A stretch of DNA of 64,000 nucleotides from Streptomyces sp. NBS 14/10 (GTDB taxonomy: Bacteria > Actinomycetota > Actinomycetes > Streptomycetales > Streptomycetaceae): positions 1 through 64,000 of the forward strand of contig NZ_NCSM01000018.1 in the NCBI RefSeq assembly GCF_002224125.1. Reading direction: 5' to 3'. This document shows, in pieces, positions 41,813-50,174 of the stretch; position 1 is the stretch's first letter; each line of letters starts with the position of its first letter. The notes under the pieces are model-generated. The model searched no databases. It had not been told where the DNA came from and saw nothing but the letters and a program-made list of their open reading frames with translations. Position numbers and translations under genes: made by a program.

Positions 41813-42760
41813 ATGCCCACACCCATCGACCCCGCCGTCGCCCTCGCGCCCCGGCTGCCGTCCCCGCTGCAGCGGGTGCACGACGACCGGCTGGCCGGGC
41901 GGGGCGTGGAGCTGTGGCTGAAGCGGGACGATCTCGTGCACCCCGCGGTGCCCGGCAACAAATGGCGGAAGCTGGCCCTCAATCTGACGGCCGCCCTCGA
42001 CCAGGGGCACTCGCGGCTGCTGACCTTCGGCGGCGCGTACTCCAACCACATCCGCGCCGTGGCCGCCGCCGGGGCAGCGGTGGGGCTGGGGACGGTGGGG
42101 GTCATACGGGGCGATGAGCTGGCCCGGGCGGAGCGCAACTGGTCCTTGGCGCGGGCCGAGGGGTACGGGATGGAGCTGGCCTTCTGGGACCGGGCGCGGT
42201 TCCGGGAGACGCTGCGCGGGCTGGCGGAGCCGGAGACGGTCCAGGGTCTTGAGGAGCGGTGGGGCCGGTGTTACGTGCTGCCGGAGGGCGGTACGAACGT
42301 GGCGGCCGCGCGCGGGGCCACGGAGATCGTCTCGGAACTCGTCGCGGACCTCCCCGGCCTGGGGCCGGGCGATGTGGTGTGCTGCGCGGTGGGCACCGGG
42401 GGCACGCTGGCCGGGATCGCCGCCGCGCTCCCCGAGGGCGCCCGGGCGCTGGGGGTCGCGGTGGTCAAGGGCGCCCGGTATCTGGACGGCGAGGTGGCGA
42501 ATCTGCACGAGCGGGGATGGGGGCGCACCTTCGCGAACTGGCGGATCGACCACGACCACCACGGTGGCGGCTACGGCCGCGTCCCCGCCGGGCTGGCGGC
42601 CTTCGCCGAGGACTTCGAGGCGCGGCACGGCCTGGCCGTGGAGCGCCGCTACGTCGCCAAGATGCTGCGGTGCGTGTACGGCCTGGCGGGCGGCTCGTGG
42701 CTGCCGCCGGGGAGCCGGGTCACGGCCGTGATCACGGGGCCGGCGGACCCCGTCCAGTGA
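41813..42760 (+). CDS. PLP-dependent ACC deaminase/D-cysteine desulfhydrase-family enzyme
   Basis: A 315-residue fold-type II PLP enzyme. The Schiff-base Lys is in VPGNKWRKL (K50), and LTFGGAYSNHIRAVAAAG and VGTGGTLAGIAAAL bind substrate and phosphate. D-cysteine desulfhydrase and 1-aminocyclopropane-1-carboxylate deaminase share this fold. The residues that separate them cannot be assigned with certainty here, so the substrate is left open. ATG 41813, SD weak. It ends at a long bidirectional terminator. Confidence 0.85.
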   Translation: MPTPIDPAVALAPRLPSPLQRVHDDRLAGRGVELWLKRDDLVHPAVPGNKWRKLALNLTAALDQGHSRLLTFGGAYSNHIRAVAAAGAAVGLGTVGVIRGDELARAERNWSLARAEGYGMELAFWDRARFRETLRGLAEPETVQGLEERWGRCYVLPEGGTNVAAARGATEIVSELVADLPGLGPGDVVCCAVGTGGTLAGIAAALPEGARALGVAVVKGARYLDGEVANLHERGWGRTFANWRIDHDHHGGGYGRVPAGLAAFAEDFEARHGLAVERRYVAKMLRCVYGLAGGSWLPPGSRVTAVITGPADPVQ

Positions 42761-42761
42761 G

Positions 42762-42829
42762 TTTGCGGTGAGTTTGGGACAGCGACACGCCGTCGCGTCG
42801 GCGTGTCGCTGTCCCAAACTCACCGCAAA
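42762..42829. terminator. Long perfect inverted repeat, bidirectional terminator
   Basis: Two 30-bp perfect arms (42762-42791 and 42800-42829) around an 8-nt loop, between the convergent PLP-enzyme and DNA ligase genes. It would fold in transcripts from either side. The length and perfection exceed the other terminators in the window. Confidence 0.85.
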
Positions 42830-42838
42830 TGCCGACGG

Positions 42839-43789
42839 CTACTCCGGCGCGCGCAGCCGCACCACCGTGGTCGCCGCGTGGCGGGCGGTGCTGTCCCGGC
42901 GTACCTCGACCGTCAGCTCCGGGGCCACCGGCCGGTACGAGATCTCGGTGCCCACCATGTCCAGGGCGGTGGGCGCGGGCTCGGTCCCGGGAGGCTCCGC
43001 GGGGGCGGGCAGGCCGCGCAGCGCGGCCGTGATCTGGGCGCGTACGGCCGGGGAGAGCGGGGTGGAGACCACGGGGTCGTCGGCGCCCGGCAGCACCAGC
43101 GCGAGCGAGCGCGGGTGGTAGCGGGGGCCGACGACGCCGACCACCACGGCCTCCCGCGTCTCGGAGTGGCGCAGCTTCCACCAGTGGCGGCCCGCGCGGT
43201 AGGGCTGGCCGAGGCTCTTGATCACCAGGCCCTCGACGCCGCTGGCCGGAAGGGTGTCGTACCAGGTGGCGGCGAGCTCGGGGTCGGTGGTCATGGGGAC
43301 GGGCTGCAGCGGCGGCCCGTACGGCTCCAGCAGCGCGACGAGCCTGGCCCGGCGCCGCTCGTACGCCAGGGGGCGCAGGTCATCGCCCCCGGCGGCCAGC
43401 AGGTCGAAGGCGGCGTAGGAGGCGGGGAGTTCGCGGGCGAGCCGGGCGGCGCGGGCGCGGGTGGCCGCCGCGCGCTTCTGGACGGCGGCGAAGTCCGTAC
43501 GGCCGCCGGTCCACACGACGACCTCGCCGTCCAGGACGGTACCGGCCGGGAGCCGTTCCGCGGCGGCCCGCAGATCGGGGAAGGCCGTGGTGACGATGCG
43601 GCCGGAGCGGGCCTGCAGCAGGACGTCGTCCTCCGTACGGAAGATCAGTACGCGGTGGCCGTCGAACTTCGGCTCGTACGCCAGCCGCTTCCCCGCCGGG
43701 TCGGGAAAGGCGTGGACGGGGCGGGCCAGCGCGACCTCCACGGGCGGCAGCAGCGGCATCCGCGAGGGCGGACTCCAGCGCGGGATCAT
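42839..43789 (-). CDS. ATP-dependent DNA ligase (NHEJ LigD ligase-type)
   Basis: A 316-residue ligase. The adenylation site is YEPKFDGHR (K41), with VLDGEVVVW as motif III, VEGLVIKSLGQPYR as motif IV and WWKLRHSETREAVVVG as motif V; the OB fold follows. No polymerase or nuclease domain is fused, so it is a split LigD-type ligase. ATG 43789 overlaps the upstream Ala-rich ORF by 4 bp (ATGA); a second ATG at 43759 is possible. It is in a minus-strand set with the LigD-type polymerase, with Ku divergent: a bacterial non-homologous end-joining locus. Confidence 0.87.
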   Translation of the reverse strand: MIPRWSPPSRMPLLPPVEVALARPVHAFPDPAGKRLAYEPKFDGHRVLIFRTEDDVLLQARSGRIVTTAFPDLRAAAERLPAGTVLDGEVVVWTGGRTDFAAVQKRAAATRARAARLARELPASYAAFDLLAAGGDDLRPLAYERRRARLVALLEPYGPPLQPVPMTTDPELAATWYDTLPASGVEGLVIKSLGQPYRAGRHWWKLRHSETREAVVVGVVGPRYHPRSLALVLPGADDPVVSTPLSPAVRAQITAALRGLPAPAEPPGTEPAPTALDMVGTEISYRPVAPELTVEVRRDSTARHAATTVVRLRAPE

Positions 43790-44322
43790 CGCGCGGCTCC
43801 GAGGGGCGCCGATCCGGCGGGCGCGGCTGCGGGCTGCAGCGTAGCCGCGGGGGCCCGCGCGGCTCCGGCGGCCAGCGCGGCCCCGGGGGGCGCGGCGGGT
43901 GGCGGCGCGGCTGCGAGGGCCCCCGCGCCCCCAGCGGCCAACACGGCTCCCGGGAGCGCGGCGAGGGCCAGCGCGGCTCCCGCCTGCGGCGTGGCTGCGG
44001 GGGCCCGCGCGGCTCCGGGGAGCGCGGTGGCGGTTGGTGTTGGTGCGGGGGTCGGCCGGGCCACCGGCATCGGCGCGGCTCCGGGCGCTGACGCGGCCCT
44101 GGGCGCCGGCGCGGCCCCAGCTGGCGGCACGGCCCCGGGCGCCGACGCGGCCCCAGCGGGCCGCACCGCCCCGGCGGCAGGCGCGGCGGCGCTCGCCCCC
44201 GCCGCCGCGGCCAGCCCCGCTGCCGCGCCCAGCCCCGCCACCGCGCGCGCCCCCGCCACCGCGCCCGGCCCCACGGCCGGGATCGGGCCCGCCACCGCGC
44301 CCGGCCCGGTCGCGACCGTCAC
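43786..44322 (-). CDS. Ala/Pro/Gly-rich low-complexity ORF coupled to LigD-pol and ligase
   Basis: A 178-residue ORF of almost only Ala, Pro, Gly, Val and Arg, with no recognisable domain. Evidence for translation is positional: its GTG shares GTGA with the LigD-pol stop at 44319, and its stop shares ATGA with the ligase start at 43789. In bacteria with a single LigD protein the polymerase and ligase are joined by linkers. This ORF could be an expanded linker, a coupling reading frame, or a disordered protein. GC-rich repeats also open the other frames, so coding is not proven. Confidence 0.4.
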   Translation of the reverse strand: MTVATGPGAVAGPIPAVGPGAVAGARAVAGLGAAAGLAAAAGASAAAPAAGAVRPAGAASAPGAVPPAGAAPAPRAASAPGAAPMPVARPTPAPTPTATALPGAARAPAATPQAGAALALAALPGAVLAAGGAGALAAAPPPAAPPGAALAAGAARAPAATLQPAAAPAGSAPLGAAR

Positions 44323-45221
44323 GGCGGGTCCCCCGCAGGCAGCGGGCGGGCCAGCTCCGGGTCCAGAAGGGGTTCCAGCAGATCCCCGTGGCGGTCAAGC
44401 CGGGGCGTGATGTCGTCGATCCGGAAGACCAGTTGCGCGGGGTCCTCGCACCCCTCGACCTCGCCCCAGGTGACCGGCGTGGAGACGGTCGGCTCGCGGC
44501 GGGCGCGGGCGGTGTAGGGGGCGGCGGTGGTCTTCGCGGCGGCGTTCTGGCTGAAGTCGACGAACACCTTCCCGGGCCGCTGCGAGCGGGTCATCTTGGA
44601 GGTCACCAGGCCGGGCACGGCGGCCGTGGCCTCCAGGGCGAGCTTTCTGGCGTAGCCGGTGGTGTCCGGGGAGGGGGTCGGCTCCACCGGGATCAGCAGA
44701 TGCAGCCCCTTGGAGCCGCTGGTCTTGGCGTACGCGGACAGGCCGTCGGCGTGCAGCCGCTCGCGCAGCCACTCGGCGACGGCGCAGCAGTGCACGATCG
44801 TGGCGGGCGGGCCCGGGTCGAGGTCGAAGACGAGGCGGTCGGCGAGGCCGGCGGCGCGATCGGCGCGCCACATGGGGGCATGGAATTCGACAACCAGGTT
44901 TCCGGCCCACATCAGCGAGGCGAGGTCCTGGACGAGGATCTGACGGGAGGTCTCCCCCTCATGGCGGGGCACCTCGGCCGTCGCCACCCAGTCGGGCGTG
45001 CCCGGGGGCGGGTTCTTGGTGAAGAACGTCTGGCCGTCGGGGCCGTCCGGGAAGCGGAGGAACGCCAGCGGCCGGCCGCGCAGATGGCGCAGAAGCGGGC
45101 CGGCGACGGCCGCCAGGTAGTGCAGCAGCTCTCCCTTGGTGGTGCCCGTGGCCGGATAGAGCACCTTCTCGAGGTTACTGAGCGCGATGCGCCGCCCCTC
45201 CACCTCCGCGATCGGGGACAT
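44319..45221 (-). CDS. LigD-type NHEJ polymerase/primase
   Basis: A 300-residue archaeo-eukaryotic-primase-fold polymerase. Metal-binding VFDLDPG (D133, D135), KTSGSKGLHLLIPVE (nucleotide-binding region), and VFVDFSQN (third acid) are intact. The start MSPIAEVEGRRIALSNLEKVLYP is the LigD-pol N-terminus. It extends or fills ends before ligation. It is divergent from ku by 32 bp, and the two probably share one control region. Confidence 0.92.
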   Translation of the reverse strand: MSPIAEVEGRRIALSNLEKVLYPATGTTKGELLHYLAAVAGPLLRHLRGRPLAFLRFPDGPDGQTFFTKNPPPGTPDWVATAEVPRHEGETSRQILVQDLASLMWAGNLVVEFHAPMWRADRAAGLADRLVFDLDPGPPATIVHCCAVAEWLRERLHADGLSAYAKTSGSKGLHLLIPVEPTPSPDTTGYARKLALEATAAVPGLVTSKMTRSQRPGKVFVDFSQNAAAKTTAAPYTARARREPTVSTPVTWGEVEGCEDPAQLVFRIDDITPRLDRHGDLLEPLLDPELARPLPAGDPP

Positions 45222-45253
45222 ACGATAAGAATCTCACGAAAGGGATCAAAAGC

Positions 45254-46276
45254 ATGCGATCCATCTGGAATGGGATCATTTCCTTCGGCCTGGTCAGCAT
45301 CCCGATCAAGATGTATCCGGCGACCGAGGACCACTCCGTCTCCTTCCGGCAGGTGCACACCAAGGACGGCGGCCGGATCCGCTACCGCAAGGTCTGCGAA
45401 CTCGAGGACAAGCAGATCGACGCGGACGAGATCGGCAAGGCATACGAGGACGCCGACGGCACGCTGATCCCGATCACCGACGAGGACCTGGCCCACCTAC
45501 CGCTGCCCACGACCCGCGCCCTGGAGATCCAGGCGTTCGTCTCGGCGGCGGACATCGACCCCCTCCAGATGGGCGACGCCTACTACCTCGGCGCGAACGG
45601 CCCCGCGGCCGCCAAGCCGTACGCCTTGCTGCGCGAAGCGCTCAAGCGCAGCGAGAAGGTCGCCATCACCAAATACGCCCACCGCGGCCGGGAGCGCCTG
45701 GGCATGCTGCGCGTGGTGGGCGACGCCATCGCGATGCACCGGCTGCTGTGGCCCGACGAGGTGCGCAACCCGGTCGGCGTGGCGCCCAAGGAGAAGGTGA
45801 CGGTACGGGAGGCGGAGCTCGACCTCGCCGACACCTTGATGAACACGCTCGGCGAGGTGGATCTGACCCAGCTGCACGACGAGTACCAGGAGGCGCTGGA
45901 CGCCCTCGTGGCGGCCAAGATGGCCGGTGCCACCCCCACCGCCGAGCCCGGCGAGGCCCCGGCCGGGGCCCAGGTCGTCGACCTGATGGCGGCGCTGCGG
46001 GACAGCGTGCGCAGCGCCCGCGCGGCCCGGGGCGAGGAGGCCGGGGAAGCCGCGGAAGAGGGAGCGGAAGAGGCGGAGGCCACGGTCCACCCGCTGCCGG
46101 CGCGCAAGAAGGCCGCGGCGCCCGCCAAGAAGGCCGCGGCGACGAAGAAGGGCACCGCAAAAGCCGGCTCGAAGACAGGCGCCGCGAAGACCACGGCGAA
46201 GAAGGCCGCGGCCAAGAAGGCCCCCGCCAAGAAGCAGGCCACCGGCAAACGGGCGGGCGGACGGACGGCCTCCTGA
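45254..46276 (+). CDS. ku: Ku, DNA end-binding protein of NHEJ
   Basis: A 340-residue Ku. MRSIWNGIISFGLVSIPIKMYPATEDHSVSF is spread over the conserved N-terminus, followed by the beta-barrel core (LPTTRALEIQAFVSAADIDP, YYLGANGPAAAKPYALLREAL). The C-terminal ~65 residues are Lys/Ala-rich repeats (KKAAAPAKKAAATKKG), as in actinobacterial Ku with DNA-sliding tails. It loads on double-strand ends and recruits the LigD activities encoded next door. SD AAAGGGATC, ATG start. Expression probably rises in sporulation or stationary phase, as known for other Ku, but no motif was seen. Confidence 0.95.
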   Translation: MRSIWNGIISFGLVSIPIKMYPATEDHSVSFRQVHTKDGGRIRYRKVCELEDKQIDADEIGKAYEDADGTLIPITDEDLAHLPLPTTRALEIQAFVSAADIDPLQMGDAYYLGANGPAAAKPYALLREALKRSEKVAITKYAHRGRERLGMLRVVGDAIAMHRLLWPDEVRNPVGVAPKEKVTVREAELDLADTLMNTLGEVDLTQLHDEYQEALDALVAAKMAGATPTAEPGEAPAGAQVVDLMAALRDSVRSARAARGEEAGEAAEEGAEEAEATVHPLPARKKAAAPAKKAAATKKGTAKAGSKTGAAKTTAKKAAAKKAPAKKQATGKRAGGRTAS

Positions 46277-46317
46277 CAGCGGCCCGACCGCTCCCGATCC
46301 GCGGCCCCACCCAAGCG

Positions 46318-47139
46318 TCAGCTGAACGCGGCCGCGTGGTCGCTCGCCCACTGCGCGAACGTACGCCCCGGCCGCCCCGTGATCCGCTCCACCTCCGGGG
46401 AGATCTCGGCCGGGCGGTCGACGGCCCCCGCGAACATCCGCAGCAGCGAGTCCGCGATGTCCGCCGGCACACCGCCGCCGGTCATCGCCTCCCGGGCCGC
46501 CTCCGGCGGGATCTCCTCGTACCGCAGCGGCCGCCCCAGGGCCTCGCCGATGATGGTCACCTGCTCCGCGAAGGTCAGCGACTGCGGCCCCGACAGCACC
46601 GGCGCCTGGCCGGTGTAGTCGTCGCTGAGCAGGGCGCGAGCGGCGACGGCCGCGATGTCGGCCTCGTGGATGGGCGCCGTGTGGGCCTGGGCGTACGGGC
46701 CGTGGACCACATCGCCCTTGCCCAGCTGTTCCGCCCACTGCAACGCGTTCGAGGCGAAGGCACCCGGCCGGACGTGCGTCCAGGCCAGCCCCGACGCCTC
46801 GATCTCGGTCTCCAGCTCATGGTGGTGGTTGCCGATGACGTTGCCCGGGCCGGGCTCGACCGCGGCCGAGGAGGAGAGCGTGACGATACGCCGCACCCCC
46901 GCCTGCTCGGCCTTGCGCAGCAGCTCGCCCGCGCCCTGCCCCCACAGCACCGCCGGGTTGAGGAAGACCGCCGTGGCGCCCTCCAGGGGAAGGTCCGCGG
47001 TCCGCGCCACCTGGACCCCCTCAGGCAGCCGCGCCGACTCGGGGTCGCGGGTCAGCGCGCGGACCTCCGCACCCGCCGCGACCAGCTCGTCCACCACATG
47101 CCTGCCGACGTTTCCGGTGGCTCCGGTCACCACGATCAT
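46318..47139 (-). CDS. NmrA/NAD(P)H-binding SDR-family protein
   Basis: A 273-residue Rossmann protein. IVVTGATGNVGRHVVDEL is the cofactor loop; VRRIVTLSSSAAVE, WTHVRPGAFASNALQWAEQ and IHEADIAAVAARALL are typical of NmrA/atypical SDRs (NAD(P)H:quinone reductase or redox-sensor type). It is divergent from a TetR gene with an operator between. Role inferred: redox detoxification under TetR control. Confidence 0.9.
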   Translation of the reverse strand: MIVVTGATGNVGRHVVDELVAAGAEVRALTRDPESARLPEGVQVARTADLPLEGATAVFLNPAVLWGQGAGELLRKAEQAGVRRIVTLSSSAAVEPGPGNVIGNHHHELETEIEASGLAWTHVRPGAFASNALQWAEQLGKGDVVHGPYAQAHTAPIHEADIAAVAARALLSDDYTGQAPVLSGPQSLTFAEQVTIIGEALGRPLRYEEIPPEAAREAMTGGGVPADIADSLLRMFAGAVDRPAEISPEVERITGRPGRTFAQWASDHAAAFS

Positions 47140-47190
47140 GACGTTCTCCCCTTGGTTCTGCCGTCTCGTTGGGCTTGACGCCTCCTACGA

Positions 47191-47208
47191 TTCATCCACC
47201 TGGGTGAA
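47191..47208. promoter_or_regulatory. Candidate TetR operator
   Basis: TTCATCCACCTGGGTGAA, an inverted repeat with one mismatch (TTCAyCC/GGgTGAA, 4-nt centre), lies between the divergent NmrA-like and TetR genes. Confidence 0.55.
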
Positions 47209-47261
47209 CTTGTCAAACAGGTAGATGGCGCCCGCCCGACGGCTGCGGATAGCCTGATCGG

Positions 47262-47873
47262 GTGAAGGAGAAAGCGCCGCAGGCACCGCCGAAGAAGACC
47301 CGCCGCGCCCCCGCGCCGGCGGAGCGCAAGCTCGATCCCGAGCGCTCCCGGCGGCTGCTGCTGGACGCCGCGATGGACGAGTTCGCCGAGAAGGGGTTCG
47401 CGGGCGCCCGCGTCCAGGACATCGCGGACCGCGCCGGCCTCAACAAGCAGCTGATCAGCTACTACTTCGGCGGCAAGGAAGGGCTCTACCGCGAGCTGCA
47501 CGACCAGTGGCTGCGGCGCGAGGAGACCATCGTCGACCCGGCCCTCCCTCTCGACGAGCTCGTCGTGCGCTACCTCGACGAGACCTTCGCCGACCCCCGG
47601 CCCACCCGCCTCAACCTCTGGAAGGGCCTCACCGGCGGCGCGCTGGAGCAGGACCCCGAAGACCTCTCCGGACTGCGCCGCCGCCAGGCGGACGGCGAGC
47701 TGGCCGACGACCTCGACCCGGCCGCCGCGCTGCTGCTGTTCATCAGCATGGTCTCGGCGCCCATCGCGCTGCCGCACCTCGTACGGCAGCTCTTCGGCCT
47801 CGACCCGGACTCGCCGGAGTTCCGCGAGCACTACACCGAGCAGCTGCGCCGGATCGTCCGCCACCTCGCGTAG
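47262..47873 (+). CDS. TetR-family regulator
   Basis: A 203-residue protein with a 20-residue Lys/Pro-rich N-terminal extension. HTH: FAGARVQDIADRAGLNKQLISYYFGGK. The C-terminal domain has the RRQ/LFISMVSAP pattern of TetR_C_15-like members. GTG start. It probably represses the divergent SDR gene and possibly itself. The next gene is 98 bp on, and relation to it is not evident. Confidence 0.88.
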   Translation: MKEKAPQAPPKKTRRAPAPAERKLDPERSRRLLLDAAMDEFAEKGFAGARVQDIADRAGLNKQLISYYFGGKEGLYRELHDQWLRREETIVDPALPLDELVVRYLDETFADPRPTRLNLWKGLTGGALEQDPEDLSGLRRRQADGELADDLDPAAALLLFISMVSAPIALPHLVRQLFGLDPDSPEFREHYTEQLRRIVRHLA

Positions 47874-47971
47874 GCCGCACCGGCTCCCCGTACGGCCGTA
47901 ATTCGGTTGACCGCGCCGTACGCGCTGCACAGGATTGCCGCGTCCACCCGACGCCCAGTCAGGAGCATGCG

Positions 47972-48112
47972 ATGCGCCGATTCCTCGGAACCACCCAGCG
48001 CCCCCACCGGACGACGGTTTTCGAGGACTCCCACACGCATGCCCACGTCGCACACCCCGCGCACATCGCGCACCCTGAACATCGGCATCCTGGCGCACGT
48101 CGACGCCGGTAA
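47972..48112 (+). CDS. Possible leader peptide overlapping the ribosome-protection gene start
   Basis: AGGAG (47961-47965) six bases before ATG 47972 opens a 46-codon frame that starts MRRFLGTTQRPHR, is His-rich and stops at 48110-48112, inside the first codons of the tetracycline-resistance-like gene in another frame. tetM and some macrolide genes are regulated by translated leaders, so this could couple drug stalling to expression. No hairpin attenuator was worked out. It may also be chance. Confidence 0.35.
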   Translation: MRRFLGTTQRPHRTTVFEDSHTHAHVAHPAHIAHPEHRHPGARRRR

Positions 48113-50174
48113 GACCAGCCTCACCGAGCGCCTGCTCTTCGACCACGGCGCCATCGACCGCCTCGGCAGCGTCGACAGCGGCACCACCCAGACCGACACG
48201 GGCGACATCGAGCGCGAGCGCGGCATCACCGTGCGCTCGGCGGTCGCCTCCTTCACCGTGGGGTCGGCTCAGATCAACCTGATCGACACGCCCGGCCACT
48301 CGGACTTCATCGCCGAGGTCGAACGCGCCCTCGGAGTGCTGGACGGCGCGGTCCTGGTGCTGTCCGCGGTGGAGGGCGTCCAGGCGCAGACCCGGGTGCT
48401 GATGAAGACCCTGCGGCGGCTGCGGCTGCCGACCCTGCTCTTCGTCAACAAGATCGACCGCCCGGGCGCCCGCCACGAGGGGCTGCTGACGGACATCCGG
48501 CACAAGCTGGCCCCGCACGTCGTCGCGCTGACGGCCGTACGGGACCTGGGCACGCGGCACGCCCGCGCCGTGCCCCGGTCGCTCGACGACGCGGACTTCC
48601 GCGGCCAGGTGGCCGAGGCGCTGGCCGAGACCGACGACGCGCTGCTCGCCCGCGTCCTGGACGGGCCCCCGCCCAGGCCTGCCGAACTGCGGGCCGCGCT
48701 GGCCGGCGGCACGGCGGACTGCCGTGTCCACCCGGTGTTCTTCGGCTCGGCGCTGAGCGGCCAGGGCGTCGGCGCGCTCGCCCGCGGAATGGCGCGTCTG
48801 CTGCCGCCCGCGCCCGTCGGCGCGGAAGCGGCGGCGGCCCCGTACGGGACGGTCTTCGCCGTCGAGCGCCGGGGCGGGACCGGCGGGAAGACCGCGTATC
48901 TGCGGCTGTTCGCGGGCGAGTTGGCCGTACGGCAGAGGGTGACGCTCCACCGCCGCGGGCCGGGCGGCACGCTCGTCGAGTACGGCGGCCAGATCACCTC
49001 ACTCGATGTCGTCGGCCGGGCCGGCGCGCAGGCGGACGCCGGGCGGCTGACCGCCGGGGACATCGGCAAGGTGCGCGGCCTGCCCGAGGTACGGGTCGGC
49101 GACCGGCTCGGCGGGGCCGACGCCAACACCGACGCCAACACCGGCACCGGCACCGGCACCGGCACCGGCCCAAGCGCCGGAAGCGGCACCGGCCACGCAA
49201 ACGGCCGCGGCCCCGGGCACCCTCCGCCCGACCAGCCGCACTTCGCCGCGCCCAGCCTGAGCACGGTCGTCCGCGCGCGCGAGCCCGGTCCGGGCCCCGC
49301 CGCACGGCTGCACGCCGCGCTGCTGAGCCTGGCCGAACAGGACCCGCTGATCCACGCCCGCGCCCTCCCGGGCGGCGCCACCTCGGTGCTGCTGTACGGC
49401 GAGGTCCAGAAGGAGATCATCGCGGCGACGCTCGCCCGGGACTTCGGCATCGAGGCCGACTTCGAGCCGAGCCGGCCGGTCCATATCGAGCGGCCCGTGC
49501 GCGTCGGCGAGGCGTGCGAGGAGATGGCCCGGCGCCATCACAGCGGGCTCTGGGCCACCATCGGGCTGCGCGTCGAGCCCGCGCGGACCGGCTCCGGAGT
49601 GATCTTCGGATACGAGACCGAACTGGGCGCGCTGCCCCGCGCGTTCCACCACGCCATCGAGGAGACCGTGCACGACACCCTCCTCCAGGGCCACGACGGC
49701 CGGCCGGTGACCGACTGCCTCGTCACCCTCATCCGCTCGGGCTTCTCCAGCCCGCTCAGCACGGCGCGTGACTTCCGCGAGCTGACCCCGGTGGTGCTGG
49801 AGCGCGCGCTGCGCGCCGCGGGGACGCGGGTGTACGAACCCTGCCACGCCTTCGAGCTGGAGATCCCGCACGACGCGCTGGCCCCGGTCACCGGCCAACT
49901 CACCGCGGCCGAGGCCGACATCACCGCCGTCGAGGAGACGGCGGGCGGGGTACCGGCCTGGCTGCTCGAAGGCCGGATCCCGGCGCGGGAGGTGCACGGG
50001 GTGAAGCGATGGCTGCCGGGGCTCACGCGCGGTGAGGGCGTGTGGTGGTCCCGGCCGTCCGGGGACCGCCCGCTCGGCCCCGGCCGGGACCGCCGCACCA
50101 ACCCCGCCCCGGGCTCCGCCTCCGACCCCGCTCCGGGCCCGGGCCCCGGTCAGATGCCGGGGGCCGCGACGTAG
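48039..50174 (+). CDS. Tetracycline ribosomal protection protein (OtrA/TetM family)
   Basis: A 711-residue translation GTPase of the EF-G-like protection group. G1 AHVDAGKTSLTE, switch IERERGIT, G3 DTPGHSDF and G4 NKIDRPGA are intact. Domains II-V follow, with a disordered Thr-Gly/Gly-Pro insertion at ~365-405 encoded by hexanucleotide repeats. The C-terminus (~690 on) is a Pro/Gly-rich tail. Proteins of this kind chase tetracycline from the ribosome; producers use them for self-resistance (OtrA). ATG 48039 is chosen since the family starts just before RTLNIGILAH; GAGGA is 11 nt upstream. No tetracycline cluster is nearby, so drug specificity is inferred from family only. It overlaps the convergent IPT gene by 25 bp. 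Confidence 0.87.
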   Translation: MPTSHTPRTSRTLNIGILAHVDAGKTSLTERLLFDHGAIDRLGSVDSGTTQTDTGDIERERGITVRSAVASFTVGSAQINLIDTPGHSDFIAEVERALGVLDGAVLVLSAVEGVQAQTRVLMKTLRRLRLPTLLFVNKIDRPGARHEGLLTDIRHKLAPHVVALTAVRDLGTRHARAVPRSLDDADFRGQVAEALAETDDALLARVLDGPPPRPAELRAALAGGTADCRVHPVFFGSALSGQGVGALARGMARLLPPAPVGAEAAAAPYGTVFAVERRGGTGGKTAYLRLFAGELAVRQRVTLHRRGPGGTLVEYGGQITSLDVVGRAGAQADAGRLTAGDIGKVRGLPEVRVGDRLGGADANTDANTGTGTGTGTGPSAGSGTGHANGRGPGHPPPDQPHFAAPSLSTVVRAREPGPGPAARLHAALLSLAEQDPLIHARALPGGATSVLLYGEVQKEIIAATLARDFGIEADFEPSRPVHIERPVRVGEACEEMARRHHSGLWATIGLRVEPARTGSGVIFGYETELGALPRAFHHAIEETVHDTLLQGHDGRPVTDCLVTLIRSGFSSPLSTARDFRELTPVVLERALRAAGTRVYEPCHAFELEIPHDALAPVTGQLTAAEADITAVEETAGGVPAWLLEGRIPAREVHGVKRWLPGLTRGEGVWWSRPSGDRPLGPGRDRRTNPAPGSASDPAPGPGPGQMPGAAT
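49119..49170 (+). repeat. Tandem GACGCCAACACC and (GGCACC)n repeats in the ribosome-protection gene
   Basis: Two 12-bp units followed by four to five CACCGG hexamers encode NTDANTGTGTG in the insertion of domain II-III. Length changes are in frame. Confidence 0.7.

Noticed and set aside
42839..44398. 519-codon version of the DNA ligase extending through the low-complexity region
   Set aside because: The extension has no homology and would overlap the LigD-pol gene; ATG 43789 coupled by ATGA is more likely.
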